A stretch of 64,000 nucleotides of DNA from Leptobrachium leishanense. Its lineage: Eukaryota; Chordata; Amphibia; Anura; Megophryidae. The position numbers and the translations under genes are program-made. Below, in pieces: positions 23,910-37,150 of this stretch. The number at the start of each line of letters is the position of its first letter. The stretch's first letter is position 1. Under the pieces are notes generated by a model, which saw only the letters and a list, made by a program, of their open reading frames with translations, searched no databases and was not told the origin of the DNA. The stretch is from the NCBI GenBank assembly GCA_009667805.1, contig CM019064.1, forward strand, positions 76,506,400-76,570,399, in the 5' to 3' direction.

Positions 23910-24334
23910 GGCTAGGGTCATACTAACGCATTTTTCACGTTGTCCGTGAAAATGTGCGTTCGAAGAATGGACGTATTTTTTCACGGAATACGCGATAGCG
24001 GTCATACTATGCGCAGTTTCATCCGTGATTTTGTACGGATCATCAATAAAACACTTCTTGCATCTGGACGTTATGTTGGCCGGACATTAGCAGCGTCTGA
24101 TGTCTCCAATTCACACACACACGCCGCTAGCGGACGCAGCGCACTCTGTACGTCAGTACTAGTGGTTTAACGTTCTCGAAAAAATGCGTTCATTTTCCAC
24201 TTGCGTTGCACGGCCGGACTTTTGTGCGACCGTACTTCGTATATTGGCCGTCATTGCCCGGCATCTGCTGCTAGCACGGCCGTGATTAAGTGCGCCAGAA
24301 CGCGCGTTCGCACTGCCTCAGTCTGACCCTAGCC
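23910..24334 (+). mobile_element. CpG-dense Harbinger-like MITE, copy 2
   Basis: GGCTAGGGTCATACTAACGC to CAGTCTGACCCTAGCC, flanked by TAA on both sides, 425 bp like copy 1. It carries the same internal landmarks (GTACGGATCATCAATAAAAC, TTAGCAGCGTCTGA, GTTCTCGAAAAAATGCGTTC). Its 3' end differs from copy 1 (CGCGCGTTCGCACTGCC), a subfamily mark shared with copies 3 and 4. Confidence 0.88.
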
Positions 24335-24589
24335 TAAGACAGTAAACAGTAAAGGCTGATTTTCTATACAAACACATTATTTACATAAAACCTCGGAGCA
24401 TTTGGGGGTGGGTAATTTTTTTATGTTCAGTGTTTTATATAATAAAGTTTATAATTGTAGAAGACATTTACACAATCCAACAATTCAGAGAACGGCTTTA
24501 CAGAGCTCATGTGCTACATTCCCATATGCAGCAAAGAACTCTGGGTAAGACATGCAAATGAAGTCTGCAATGTCACACCTTTTTTGCAT

Positions 24590-24765
24590 CCTGGGTCTGT
24601 TTTAACACATAACCCCCTTGCCAGTGCAATGCCACACTAGATGGCTTTTTAGCAAAGGTCAGGTTATGAAACGAGTCACAGCAACTCCTGTACAGCTGTT
24701 TTGGGCTTATTATGCCCTTATCAGCAGGAGATAGGCCGTGACTCACTGCTGTTTGATGCTTCACC
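24590..24765 (-). repeat. CGAAAC-type repeat arm
   Basis: ATGAAACGAGTCACAGCAAC next to TTTGGGCTTATTATGCCCTT and ATCAGCAGGAG. It resembles one arm of the palindrome at 15793-16063 in layout, not in exact sequence. Assigned by pattern only. It ends about 170 bp downstream of exon 2 in the gene's direction. Confidence 0.35.
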
Positions 24766-24934
24766 CCTAGAGCAAATCAATACACACGTTATGGAAGACG
24801 GCATAAAGCGAGATTAAACGCAGGGCCTAGTTATAAAGCAAGGGTAGATGGGGTAAGGGGAAACAAATGTGGTAAATGGAAGGGGGGTAATATCTAGAGA
24901 TTTAATTTTGAAAGGATAAAAAAGGTTTGCTTAC

Positions 24935-25064
24935 ATTGTCATGCTTGAAAAAACACAACATCTTCAATTCTCGGAAGACCCTTTTACAAGAGACTAGATT
25001 CTGGAAGACGTTGGGCATCTTTTTGAGGGCGACTCTCTTCCCATCCCTTGGATCTGTGACCGAC
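24935..25064 (-). CDS. nlk: Nemo-like kinase, coding exon 2 (ATP-binding lysine)
   Basis: 130 bp. The first base completes a Trp codon from the previous exon, then 43 codons run from SVTDPRDGKRVALKKMPNVF to FFKHDN with no stop. The segment contains the beta3 VALKK motif, whose first Lys is the expected ATP-anchoring residue (Lys167 in human NLK, from memory), and the alpha-C Glu in VFRELKML. It appears identical to the vertebrate protein as I know it. The acceptor is CTTCTTACAG and the donor AAT|GTAAGC, a strong pair. The glycine-rich loop should be at the end of exon 1, which I could not find between 25065 and 64000. With exon 3 lying at lower coordinates, the order and phases fit one minus-strand gene. 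Confidence 0.96.
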
Positions 25065-25169
25065 CTGTAAGAAGAGAAAAGCAGTCATTAACATAAAGCG
25101 GTGTATACATCCCCACGCACGCAGAGCGCTACATGTAAAAAAACATCAAGGAAAACTAGGGACCTAGGA

Positions 25170-25310
25170 TTAAGACGAGATCTCAAACTCTGGTCAGCTA
25201 ATGCATGCAAAGAATTCTAGGAATTGTAGGCCATCAACGTTTGGGGGACAGAGAATCATGGGAGTTGTGGTTCAACAGCATTGAGGTGTTCCAGAGTTTG
25301 AGATCCTGTA
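25170..25310. repeat. palindromic repeat with CTACAATTCC motifs
   Basis: AGATCTCAAACTCTGGTCAG and, inverted, CCAGAGTTTGAGATCCTG form the arms. Inside are AATTCTAGGAATTGTAGGCC and ATCATGGGAGTTGTGGTTC. It is about 110 bp upstream of exon 2 in the gene's direction. Confidence 0.65.
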
Positions 25311-25395
25311 TTAAAGTATCCCAGCTCCTCTGTAGTCCCTGATACGATATCATTTCAAGGCAGAGAATACGTTGATAATTTATGCAGTAACTACT

Positions 25396-25876
25396 AGGGA
25401 TGTGCATGGCAGAAAAATTTGTTTAGTTTCGTTTTTAAATCATTTTGTTTTCGGAACCAATTTTGTTTCGTATCGATTTGAAATTTCATATATTAATTCG
25501 ATAGTTGATATCAATTTGAATTTTGGATCACTAGATAAAACCCCAATTAATCAAATTTTGCTGTTAAAAGAAAAGCTAGGGTTAAATTTTAAGCTGAGTC
25601 ACAGATTTAGTATTTGAGTCAAATTAAACAGTGAAACAAAATTAATTTGTTTCGAAGTCCTTTGCTGACTATTACTTGTATTGTACGTTTAGATCAACTT
25701 GATAGTTGATATCAGCTATTCAAATTTTTCTTTTATGATGACAGTGTAAAGCGAAATAAATTCTTTATATACAGTTTCGAATTCGTATCTTAAAAATCGA
25801 TTCGTTATTCGGAAGTACTTCCGAATACGAATTATCAAATTTCGTTCCGAATTTTTCCAAAACGAATGCACATCTC
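25396..25876. mobile_element. AT-rich hAT-like element with 8-bp duplication
   Basis: TAACTACT flanks both ends (25388-25395, 25877-25884). The termini AGGGATGTGCATGG and, inverted, GAATGCACATCTC match. The interior is rich in TTCG/CGAA words (ATTCGGAAGTACTTCCGAAT is a perfect palindrome near 25808). Noncoding. Confidence 0.8.
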
Positions 25877-26556
25877 TAACTACTGTAAAATATACATCAA
25901 TACATCTAAAGGAATAGAAACAACAGGAGCCACATATCTGATAGAACACAATGACCTCAATTCTCTAAAATAAAATCATGGTCCAGGAGGTGGTACTTTT
26001 TTATACATAAATAACCCAACATTTAACACTTGTTACTCATAAAAGTAGCCATCCTGTCATTTTTCGCCAGGAGGTCATGCCAACTCCAATAAATAAAATC
26101 CATCCTTTGTTTTGTGTTTTAGTATGTTTTTACGATTAACCAATTTTGTAGATAAATCTAAAAAGAAAAAAACTGCCTAACATTGTGAAGGATCCGGTGC
26201 AGAGAAACAGCATTACCTTTTCTTCTAAATTAAACTGATTACCAGCAAGCACACATCAGCCAATCTGCGCTTGGAGATCCGACAACATTGCATTGGCAGA
26301 AGATATCACTGTCGCAGACTGGACCAATCAGCACATTGCGGGGCTGTTGCTGGCTGGAAACAACCCCGCAAAACAAAATAAATCACATTTTGGCTGACCC
26401 CTGGGCAGAAAAACCACAGGACTGTGCACTGCAAGATTTCACATGGCGAAAAGCAGTCTTATTTTCAGGAGTGGCTAATCTAACAAAAACTGTCCCAGAA
26501 CAGAATGGTTTGCAAATTAGCAGGTATTTTGTCTTTTTTAAATTTTCCAGATACTT

Positions 26557-26828
26557 AAAGGGGTTATTCAAAGAGCAACAAAATTTAGCTCACTTCGGCA
26601 AGCTGAATTCACCGACCCTGCGGTGAATTCAGCATTCACCGCAGGGTCCCTGAAGTGCACCGAATCAACCCGACGCAGCCGCAATCTGCCGAACACATCC
26701 GCTAAACCAAACAAAAAAAACAACGAACTGATCCGATAAACTGCTGAAGGCATCCGCAAACCCATCGAATGCAGCCAACAATCTGCCAAAAAGATTGCCA
26801 AACAGGGGTAAATGTAAATTATGTAAAT

Positions 26829-26882
<54 letters not shown>

Positions 26883-27150
26883 TAAAAATGCATGAAAATA
26901 ATATATGAAGGTTCTATGAATAATAAAAAGGTCAGATATATATATATATTTTTTTTTTTATAATCGGAAACAAAAACCCACCAAAATCTGCCCAAAAAAT
27001 TGTTTTGCAGCAAAAAGTCTTAACTGTTGAATAAAAAAATAAAAGCGGGGAATTTACTTTACATGGAAACCTATGGGATTCACTTGTTTACACCTGCGCA
27101 TCGTATGGGGAAATTCGGTGGCAAGTTCGGCTCTTTGAATAGCCCCTTTT
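26557..27150. mobile_element. TIR element, ATTCAAAGAG family
   Basis: AAGGGGTTATTCAAAGAGCA and, inverted, GGCTCTTTGAATAGCCCCTT. An inner hairpin around the phrase CACCGACCCTGCGGTGAATT lies at 26608-26650. An (AT)n(AC)n microsatellite is at 26829-26880; all frames across it are low-complexity artefacts. Confidence 0.75.
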
Positions 27151-27765
27151 AGACTCATATTTTCTCTGGTATCTGTTTTCTTGGGTCTCTTGGGAAAGAG
27201 GTCTATGACCGCAGTCACCAGTCTCATGCAAATAATGGTGCGGGTTGTTCGGCATTAGTCCTTGATTTTGCCAAGGCCTTTGACACAGTAGACCATGGCA
27301 TCCTATTGCAAAAACTTAAAAACTCTGGTATTGGTGATAGCACGCTAACCTTGTTTCAATCATATGTATCTGATCGGTCGCAATATGTGTCCATTTCTGA
27401 CAGCACTTCCCTTCCCCTCCCAGTCACGTGCGGCATACCCCAAGGCTCAATACTCGGCCCCCTTCTATTCACGATATTCATAAATGATCTGCTCCAGGTC
27501 TGCAAAGTCTCAAACTGTACACATGTACGCAGACGACACTAATCTATACCAGCAAACCAAATCTCCCGCAGCTGGAGGCAGTGCTGCAAGAACAATTCAC
27601 AGGTAGAAAAGTGGATCGCAGATAAAACTTTTTCTAAATACTGACAAAACTGTTACAATGCTCTTTGGTACAGCACCTAAACTACACAAATTGCAAACAC
27701 CCCATCTATGAGTCAGGAAAAGATCAAATGACACGCTGACTACAGTCACTTCTCTCAAATATCTA

Positions 27766-29382
<1,617 letters not shown>

Positions 29383-30160
29383 TAGGTATGTGGTTAGAGC
29401 CAAATTTATCCTTTGGCCCCCACATCGAAAAACTCATCTAAACTTTACCCCAAACTAGGTGCCCTGTACAGAAACAAATCCTGCCTGAGCCCCGCGGTAA
29501 GAAAGCAGATTGTACAACAAATGCTAATGCCAGCCATTGAATATGGAGATGTAGTGTATGCAGCCGCCCCTCAAACACACCTCCAGAAACTTACTACATT
29601 GTATAACTCATTCTGCCGCTTTGCGCTACAGTGTAACTACATGACCCACCATTGTGACATGTTAAAAGAGCTAAACTGGCCATCACTGGAATATAGACAC
29701 ACCCTTCACCTTTCCAACCTGGTGTTCAAGAGCTTTTCTGGGAAGCTACCTGAATAGACTGCTTCCCCCAGCAGTTCCCTCATCCTATAACCTCCGATCC
29801 AGGACCTTACTTGCAATACCACAATACAAAAAGTGGCTCGATCCTCATTTTCCTACAGAGCACCGCAATTAAGGAATAACCTCCCAGACACCATCAAATC
29901 TTCCCCCTGTCTAAAGTCACTCAAGAGCTCCTTATTAACATACCTCAGTGTGGAATGCACCTGTAAACATGTAACATAATGACTAGATTTCCTACATATT
30001 TATTTTCTGTTAATCTGTAGATTTGTTTTTGTGTTAATATCTTGCATTTTACTATTTTGTCTTTCTGTAACCATTCAATGTTCTTGAACCCAAGACATAC
30101 TTGAAAACGAGAGAAATCTCAATGTATCCTTCCTGGTAAAATCCTTTATAAATAAATTAG

Positions 30161-30602
30161 TAATATGGGCATAGCCAGAACACGATCGATTTTGTCTACA
30201 GGTTTATTGAAAGAATTTGAATAAAAGCCCACAATAAACTATAATGAAGTAGATGGCACTTTGCTCTAGGCCACTCATGTAAAATAATAAAACAAAAACA
30301 CCAATGTAGGAAGCTAAAGCAAACAGACAGGTTTTCTGGTATTAAGCAGACTATCTCCTCAAACCATTCCCTCGTCTTGGCTTCTCGTTTCCTTCAGTCT
30401 TTATAAATGTGTTCTATGCCAAGCCTGTCCACGAAACTAGGCAAATAAACCAAATTCTCAGAATTTTCCGCATTTAAATGAAAAGAATGCTATAAGCCAC
30501 TAAAAGGTTTAATAAAATAAAATACATATTATTCATATAAATTGAAAACAAAGAATAAACATTATTAAAATGCAGATTATACTCAACTATAATAGACGTA
30601 TG
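30161..30602. other. intronic stretch, nothing recognised
   Basis: AT-rich DNA without a recognisable exon or element end. Confidence 0.4.
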
Positions 30603-31232
30603 TTAAAAGGGATACTCTAGGCAACATGACCACCTAAGCTTTTTTAGGTGGTCATGATGCCCGGAGTATGCCGCCCTCTGTCCCCCCCCCCCTCCCTCCG
30701 CTCAACAGTTCAGCTGAAAAAGCTGAAAACAGCTGAGAGAGGCCGAGGACTTTACTCCGCCCTCCCAGCTGTCAGTCAGCAGAGCGGGATTCAGATTTCC
30801 CACTTCTGCCGACTATTGCCGAGTAGGAGACGTCATCGCGCTTTCAGCGCGATGACGTCTCCAACTCGCTGCAGTAGCTGGCGGCAGCGGCTGAGGGTTA
30901 GTGTTGCGCGCATCCTCTTGCGCGCAACACTAATCCTCAGAGGGAGCCGGGAGGAAGCCTGCCGATTGGCTGGCTTACGTGAGAGGCGCGCGCATGCGTG
31001 CTTCTCACGTAAACCAGAATGCAAGTAGAAGCAAGAAGGACGGGAGCGGAAGAGGAGGGAGGGGAGTATAAAAAAAAAAAAAAAAAAAAAAAAAACGCCG
31101 CTGGAAACAAGTGGATTTTAGGGTAAGTATTACAGTTACACAAAAAAAAAATCCCTAACGATTTATTAAGGGAATAGGGATAGATTAAGATAAAAAAAAT
31201 AGGGGGGGGGTTTGAGTGGAGTGTTCCTTTAA
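30603..31232. mobile_element. T2/Kolobok-like element with multi-hairpin GC-rich core
   Basis: TTAAAAGGGATACTCTAGGC left and GAGTGTTCCTTTAA right, both with TTAA. Inside are at least four hairpins: CATGACCACCTAAGC/TTAGGTGGTCATG (30625-30655), GAGACGTCATCGCGCT/AGCGCGATGACGTCTC (30826-30861), GTTGCGCGCATC/GCGCGCAAC (30902-30930), TTACGTGAGAGGCGCG/CTTCTCACGTAA (30974-31013). GGGTAAGTATTAC lies near 31112 and a run of about 25 A near 31070. Overlapping frames (126 codons plus, 166 codons minus) are side effects of the GC-rich palindromes. Confidence 0.7.
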
Positions 31233-32216
31233 ACTTAGAGGGGTGATGGGCGGGGACAAAAACATTAAAAAGAAACACTTTTACACAGTGTGACCATTCA
31301 ATCTTCTCCAAGTGGTCACATTGTCCTGAGCATCCTGCTCCCTCTGATTCAGCCCTCAAAGTGCAGGGGCTTAATCCTGCCCAGAAAGCGAGCGCTGAGC
31401 TCAGGTTCCGGAACCTTTGGGAACCAGGTACCACCAATGACTGCTAGTGCAGCTCAGCATTGAGAGCCATTCAATTGGCAGGACACTCGCTCAAGTCCGT
31501 CTCGACCCGTCACACGCTGACAGAAGGTTGCCTAGCGTTTGTTTAGGTAAAAAAGTTAAACAAATCAAAGGGTTAAATATCAGGGAGAGATGTTGATATT
31601 TCCCCTCTAGTTCTTCCTACAGCTTCCCTTTAAGATGCCATTTCTAACCAGCCGGCAGATCGAGTTATTGCGATGTACGTCTGACCTACTATAGCAAAAC
31701 GCACGGATTAGTCAAAGCTGATGTCAGCACTGCCGGCCAATCGAGTTGCAATGGACGACCACACAAAGCAAACTCCGCCTATGGAAGGGGAAACATAGCG
31801 GCACCCGAAAGCTGGACGGAGGCAAGTAACGGCTGCCATACCTAATCAACGGCTGAGATGTAACATATATATCTTTAAGACCAATGTGATATCCAGCCAT
31901 TAATGAAAGATCACAGCCAAATTGCACCTGCAGTACAGGCTCAATTTAAAAGCAGATATTTTCAATAAAAGATAATCTCAAACCATTTTATTCTTCTCTA
32001 ATATTAAGGATATTGATACATAAAACAGAAGTAAATTGCATTGGTTTATTAAAGCAAGTGATTAAAGCAGAGGCTAAAGGACAATCAAATCCAGATCTCC
32101 AAGCTGTAATTAGATGCCAAGATACGGACCAGATATTTATACCTAAATCCATTTGCAATAAAGATTTTTACATAAAAGTGTAAAATCAATTTTGATAGTA
32201 ACTGGAAAATATTGCT
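31233..32216. other. intronic stretch, nothing recognised
   Basis: It includes a hairpin-like GTGTGACCATTCAATC..AAGTGGTCACATTGTCC (31287-31325) and a single TTCCCTTTAA end (31624). No gene was recognised. Confidence 0.4.
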
Positions 32217-32560
32217 TTAATAGGGACACTAGCACCGGCAGGAGCTGTAACTAGATTACTGGTGCATTAAAAAAAAAAAAATAAAACACGTGCTATCGTT
32301 TTGGTTTTTTAGCAATTGCATATAAAGGAAATATAAAAGTGAGGTTTTTAACTCCCATTTCCATTGTGTGGATTTTTTCCATGATGCTCCATTTACCAAA
32401 ATCTTATGGCAAGTTTTACTTAACAGCTGTAGTATAGGATAAAACAGTAAAGCCTCAATGGGTGGAGGGAATGTATAGACAAGGGTGTCTATTGTGTTGT
32501 CTAGTCTAAGTATTTGTTGTGTTTTACAACTCACAGTTGTGCACTATGTTCATGTCAGAC
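32217..32560. mobile_element. T2/Kolobok-like element (copy 2, right end lost)
   Basis: TTTAATAGGGACACTAGCAC then AGCTGTAACTAGATTACTGG and GCAATTGCATATAAAGGAAA follow 18567-18900 in the same order. No right terminus is visible. Confidence 0.55.
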
Positions 32561-33804
32561 GTCACAAAAGGTGAGTATTGGTGGGAGCATTTTTTTGGCT
32601 CCTGTGAGGATATGAGTAATAAGTCCACTTTTGGAGTCCATTGATGTTGGAGTCTATGAATGCTGAAGCGCTGGCACAGAAGCCAGCAATACTCTGAAGC
32701 TTTCCTTATTTAGGAAAGGGCATATATGTATACACAAATATTTGAACAACATTCATGCCATAGAGGTGTAATGCAGCCCAAGCAAACCTGTCCGGTTTAA
32801 GGAAGCTGCTCTAAACGGGACAGTCCATGAGTAAGATCACGGTTATGGACGGAGCCACATGATGGGCAGCTGGATTTGAAGTCATCACACAATTCCTACA
32901 AAACAGAATATAACAGGTGCTCTGGATGTCACAGGGCTAGTGACAGACACCGAGCCATGTGGCAGTATAGTCCATTTTCTTTATCAGACGGCCACATTTA
33001 TTGGTTTCTGAACGTTCGTCACAACTCAGAGCCGACGCCGGGTGACAGGGCCAGGAGTGTGAAATTAGAAAAACTGGTCAAAGCAGCAAACTGAGAATAC
33101 AACCTTAAAAAAAAAAAAAAAACACCATGACAAGTGGAATGAAGAGTTTTTAAAAAGGAGACCACAGGACATGAAAAACCCATTAGATATTAAATATACC
33201 ACAATAATATACAGTGATATTGCCACTGCACACAGAGCTCAGTGCTTTACGTTGGTCTTTATTATGCAGCCACGTTACACCATAAACCAAAGAAAAAAAA
33301 ATGCAAATCAAAACGCCTACTCCTTATGCAGAGCCCAACTAAACATTTAGTATTCCCAACTATAATATTGGGTGGCTAAGCTGCTTACCAAAAAGCAAAA
33401 CAAAATGAGCATTCCTTTTTTGCTTCAGGGTTTAGCTTCCTTCTCTGCTGCACCCAGCACCATGACTGCCCTCTCAGAGGGAACCACAGCTCCTATAAAG
33501 GACAGTCCTAATCATGCATCAGATGTGAGTTAACCCCATAGGTGGGATAAGAGTGTTCAAGATCGGAGTGTTGGAAGCAAACCGAGGAGAGTTGAGGGAG
33601 AGTACTTCTGCATCCCAACTTAGAACGCGGGACTAAAGACGCATGCTGGAGATAAAGATGAGCAAATGAGTAAGGAAATGCGCATGCACAAGATGGCGGC
33701 GACGTGGATGGATGCAACGGCAGGATCTGCAATGAATTGAACATCAATAACTCCGATTAGGAGGGGTATATATAGTTAGAGAACACCCATAAGATGTTTA
33801 TACC
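32561..33804. other. intronic stretch, nothing recognised
   Basis: No exon or complete element was found. An A run of 16 is at about 33105. Confidence 0.4.
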
Positions 33805-33905
33805 AGACGAGGAAGTCACAAGTCAGCGAAACGCGTCCTGGATTGGCTTGTTTATCTTTTGTGTTATTAGAGTTCTATTAAAGTCCTTTTAAGAATACCA
33901 ATATA
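33805..33905 (+). repeat. CGAAACG-type repeat arm
   Basis: ACCAGACGAGGAAGTCACAA then GTCAGCGAAACGCGTCCTGG and, about 45 bases on, TCTATTAAAGTCC. It has the same layout as 10430-10510. Confidence 0.45.
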
Positions 33906-34625
33906 TTGCTGCATTATTCGAGGGGTACTTTTTTTGGGGGTTTGCCTTAAAACCATTATGCCGTGGTTCTAGAGCCAGTATAGGCTCTCCAAAGATTGAG
34001 ATTGCATTTGGCTTATTGATTGACAATAGAGGCTCTCCTTATATAGGATCACACTAGGGGAAACCCCATTTGTATTTTTATCTTCTTCACTATATGAATG
34101 ATGGAAATGCTATGGAGCTGACATAAGGGATCGATTGAAGGTGTGTGGGCCCCTGCCAAATTGGAAGAAACGTGCCCACCTGAATACACACCATGAGGGC
34201 TCACTAGGTTGTGAGTGTATGTTCTATGGATATACATCGTTGGGAATAACAGTCTTCACTATTTGGGAATATGTTTTCTTTATTATATGGGGAGACCAAG
34301 CGACAAGTAATAGATGGACTGAGAAGTTTGGAGTTTTACGAAGCATTCCACGAGCAAGCCTATTTAGACCTGCACTGTATCCATAGGTTTGTTTGTTTTG
34401 CAATGTTTTATGGTGTTTGGGGATACATACATAGCATATGGAGGAGTGTGACGCTTCACTGGTTTTGTATATATTTGGTGTTATCCATTCGTCTGCCAAT
34501 AAACCTGTGGTCTATTACACAGCCCCTACCTAAACACACTGATATTATATTTTGCCACCGATTATTAAAAAAACTAATGCACATAAAAGCTGAAGACAAG
34601 GCATTCAAAGGATTGAGAGGACTAA

Positions 34626-35061
34626 GGCTAGGGACAGATGAGCGCATTTTCTGCGGCCACCGTCAAAATGTACGTCGATGCGTGCGCACGCATTTTTTCA
34701 CGGAATACGCTTAAGTGGTCAGACGATGCGCAATTCTGGACGTATTTCATGACGATGGGGTGAAAAGAAGTCTAGGGAAATCCGGCTGTTTGAACGTTAT
34801 GTTGGCCGCACACTAGCAGCGTCTGACATCTCCTAATCACGCACACACGCTGCTATGCGGCCGCAGCGCACTCTGTACGTCTGTAGCAGCGGTTTAACGT
34901 TCTCGAAAAAATGCGTTCATTTTCCACTTGCGTTGCGCGGCCGGACTTTTGTGCGACCGTACTTCGTATATTGGCCGTCATTGCCCGGCATCTGCTGCTA
35001 GTGCGGCCGTGATTATGTGCGCCAGAACGCGCGTTCGCACTGCCTCAGTCTGACCCTAGCC
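34626..35061 (+). mobile_element. CpG-dense Harbinger-like MITE, copy 3
   Basis: GGCTAGGGACAGATGAGCGC to TCAGTCTGACCCTAGCC; left flank TAA, right flank TAC (one change). 436 bp. It shares the 3' subfamily end with copies 2 and 4 (GCGCGTTCGCACTGCCTCAG). It differs from them near 34735-34785, where unrelated bases replace the GTACGGATCATCAATAAAAC segment. Confidence 0.85.
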
Positions 35062-35213
35062 TACATTAGATACAAAAATCATGAATGTGACCACATATGG
35101 AAAAAGAGAGTCCGCTCAAACCTTCAGACATGAAGTCTGCCCTGAGATCCACCACATGAAAACAGGAACCGGAATCCATATATAGTCCAAAAATCTAGTA
35201 AAAAGGAAAATAC

Positions 35214-35879
35214 TAGGGATGCACCAATACCACTTTTTTAAGGCCGAGTACGAGTACCGATACTTTTTAAAAGTACTCACCGATACTGAGTACCGATACT
35301 TTTATTTAATGTCATGTGACGCTTTCCAATAAGAACAGACCTCATATAAAAATGTATATGAGATTTGCCCCCAGCTCACATGGATTTGCCCCCAGGTCTC
35401 ATGGCTTTGCCCCCAGGTCTCATGGCTTTGCCCCCAGGTCGAACGCTGGGGAAGCTGGCCGCATGCATGAAAAGCACACGGCCAGCGTTCCCTTCCGGCG
35501 CGCCGCGATACTCACACATCCTTAAGGTCCGGTCGCTTGTTGGCAGTGATGCGATCACGTGGCCGCCGGGCGCATCTGTGATGCTGCCTCCAGCCGAGAG
35601 GCAGCGTCACAGGAGCGCCCAGTGGCCGCGGGAACGCATCACTGCCAAGCGACCGAACCGTCAGGAAGGGTGAGTATCGCGGCGCGCCGGAACGCTGGCC
35701 GCGTGCTTTTCATGCACGCGGCCAGCTTCCCCAGCCCAGCGGATACCAGCAAGCCGGCCCAGCGCCGGCTTCTGGTATCGGCGGGATGTATTGGGCCGTT
35801 TGCACGAGTAACAAGTACTTGTGCAAACGGCAATATCGGCCCCGATACCGATACTAGTATCGGTATCGGTGCATCCCTA
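35214..35879 (+). mobile_element. hAT element with internal tandem repeat, copy 1
   Basis: It is flanked by perfect GAAAATAC (35206-35213, 35880-35887). The termini are TAGGGATGCACCAATACC and, inverted, GGTATCGGTGCATCCCTA. Order inside: a 5' block with repeated GAGTACCGATACTTTT; TCATGTGACGCTTTCCAATA; 3-4 units of a 21-bp repeat (TTTGCCCCCAGGTCTCATGG plus C, 35369-35440); a GC-rich palindromic core (35440-35745) around CGCTGGCCGCGTG/CACGCGGCCAG arms; a terminal GTACTTGTGCAAACGG hairpin. No transposase. The superfamily rests on the 8-bp duplication and the terminal sequence. Confidence 0.92.
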
Positions 35880-36379
35880 GAAAATACAATGTAGAACGAG
35901 GAGATCCCTTAAAAACATTCTATAAAGGGATCCACTCCATGGAGGAGAGCACTCCCTACTTTCAGAGGCGTGTCCCTTTTTTGACTTTGGGCAGAGATTG
36001 CTGGCAGCCTCTGCCCAATTATTTAATTTTTTGCACATTTTACTCCCCTTATGTCCCTTGCTGCACCCAGCTCCTCCTCTTCGGCTCAGGGACTTTAATC
36101 CCAGAAGTCTGGGACTTTGCTGCGCTCCTTGTGTAGCATAGGAAATGCAAGTTGTGCACCGCAACGGGACATGCAAACTTTACTTACGCAAATCCCGTAG
36201 AGCCTGAGAAACGGAGCTGCAGGCACGCAGCTCCCATCTATCGTGGCCTCTCTGAGACCGGTCACTAGCACCACAATCTGTGTCAGATCGTGACATCGGC
36301 ACGCTCCCTGCATCCAAAGTCACTGGTAACGGAGTAGTAATCAGCAGAAGGGACCTTCAAATGTCCAGGCTGATGGTGA

Positions 36380-36506
36380 CGCCGGGAGGGTTAGAGAAAA
36401 CTACTGCTCTACACTCAGCATTTTAGGCAAAACAGGGGTGCTGGGTATTCATCACACCCTGACCATTTTAAACATATAAGGTGATCAGGATGTGTAGAGT
36501 GTTCCT
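36380..36506. repeat. T2-like right end with hairpin
   Basis: GTAGAGTGTTCCTTTAA at 36490-36506 and a hairpin CCTGACCATTTT..AGGTGATCAGG before it. The left end is not clear. Confidence 0.35.
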
Positions 36507-36849
36507 TTAAGACTATCCCATTTTGCAAGTGGCACTAAAAAGTTTCATGATCACAAATTTATTCGACTTCACTTGAGTGCTTGCGGTATAAAGGAATAAG
36601 GCACTGCGTGCAACAAAACTGTGACCTCCACATCTTGCCACTTATTTGAAACATCTCCTCTCTGCTATATTTTTATTTATCTCCTCCATATTCTTAAATC
36701 TTTTAGATTACTTTATCTCAGACCTCAATATTCTCTCCACCAGGTAGTTTTTCATCCGAGTATCATATCCAAGGTGGATTTTTAAAATTTTAATTATTTT
36801 TTAGATTTTTCTTCAAAAGAGCATTTCATTGAAAACTGGTTTCTGGTTT
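36507..36849. other. intronic stretch, nothing recognised
   Basis: AT-rich, without gene or element signal. Confidence 0.35.
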
Positions 36850-37150
36850 TCTGTTTTACCATTCTCTGACCGAAAGTACCCACTGCTGTTTTTAACCTTT
36901 CTACACTGTTTGTGTTTAGCTCTTCCTTTCCTCTTACTCGTTTATGGAACCCCACACATATCATATACCGTTTTTCTCACCATTAAATGGACTTTGTAAA
37001 TATATAATTTACTATAATAAAAATGCTGAAAAATAGGGGGGGGGGGGGTGACACTTTTTCAAAACTTCGACCCAAAAAAAAAAAAAAAGAAGAGCCCTAT
37101 AGCTAGTTTCTAAATTTCTTCCGAGTTTAGAAATACCCAGTTTTTTCTTT
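36850..37150. mobile_element. fragment related to the TTAA element in Tc1 A
   Basis: GCTGTTTTTAACCTTTCTAC, CTCTTACTCGTTTATGGAAC and CACCATTAAATGGACTTTGT follow the order of 12840-13030. It abuts a TTAACCCCTTCACTGCTGAG terminus at 37151, whose partner I could not find. Confidence 0.55.

Noticed and set aside
26568..26879. Tyr/Ile-rich membrane-like peptides
   Set aside because: Translations of an AT/AC microsatellite. The same holds for 43655-44029 and 63290-63595.
30648..31437. Overlapping frames of 126 and 166 codons
   Set aside because: They come from GC-rich palindromes of the T2-like element, mirror each other on the two strands and run across its end.
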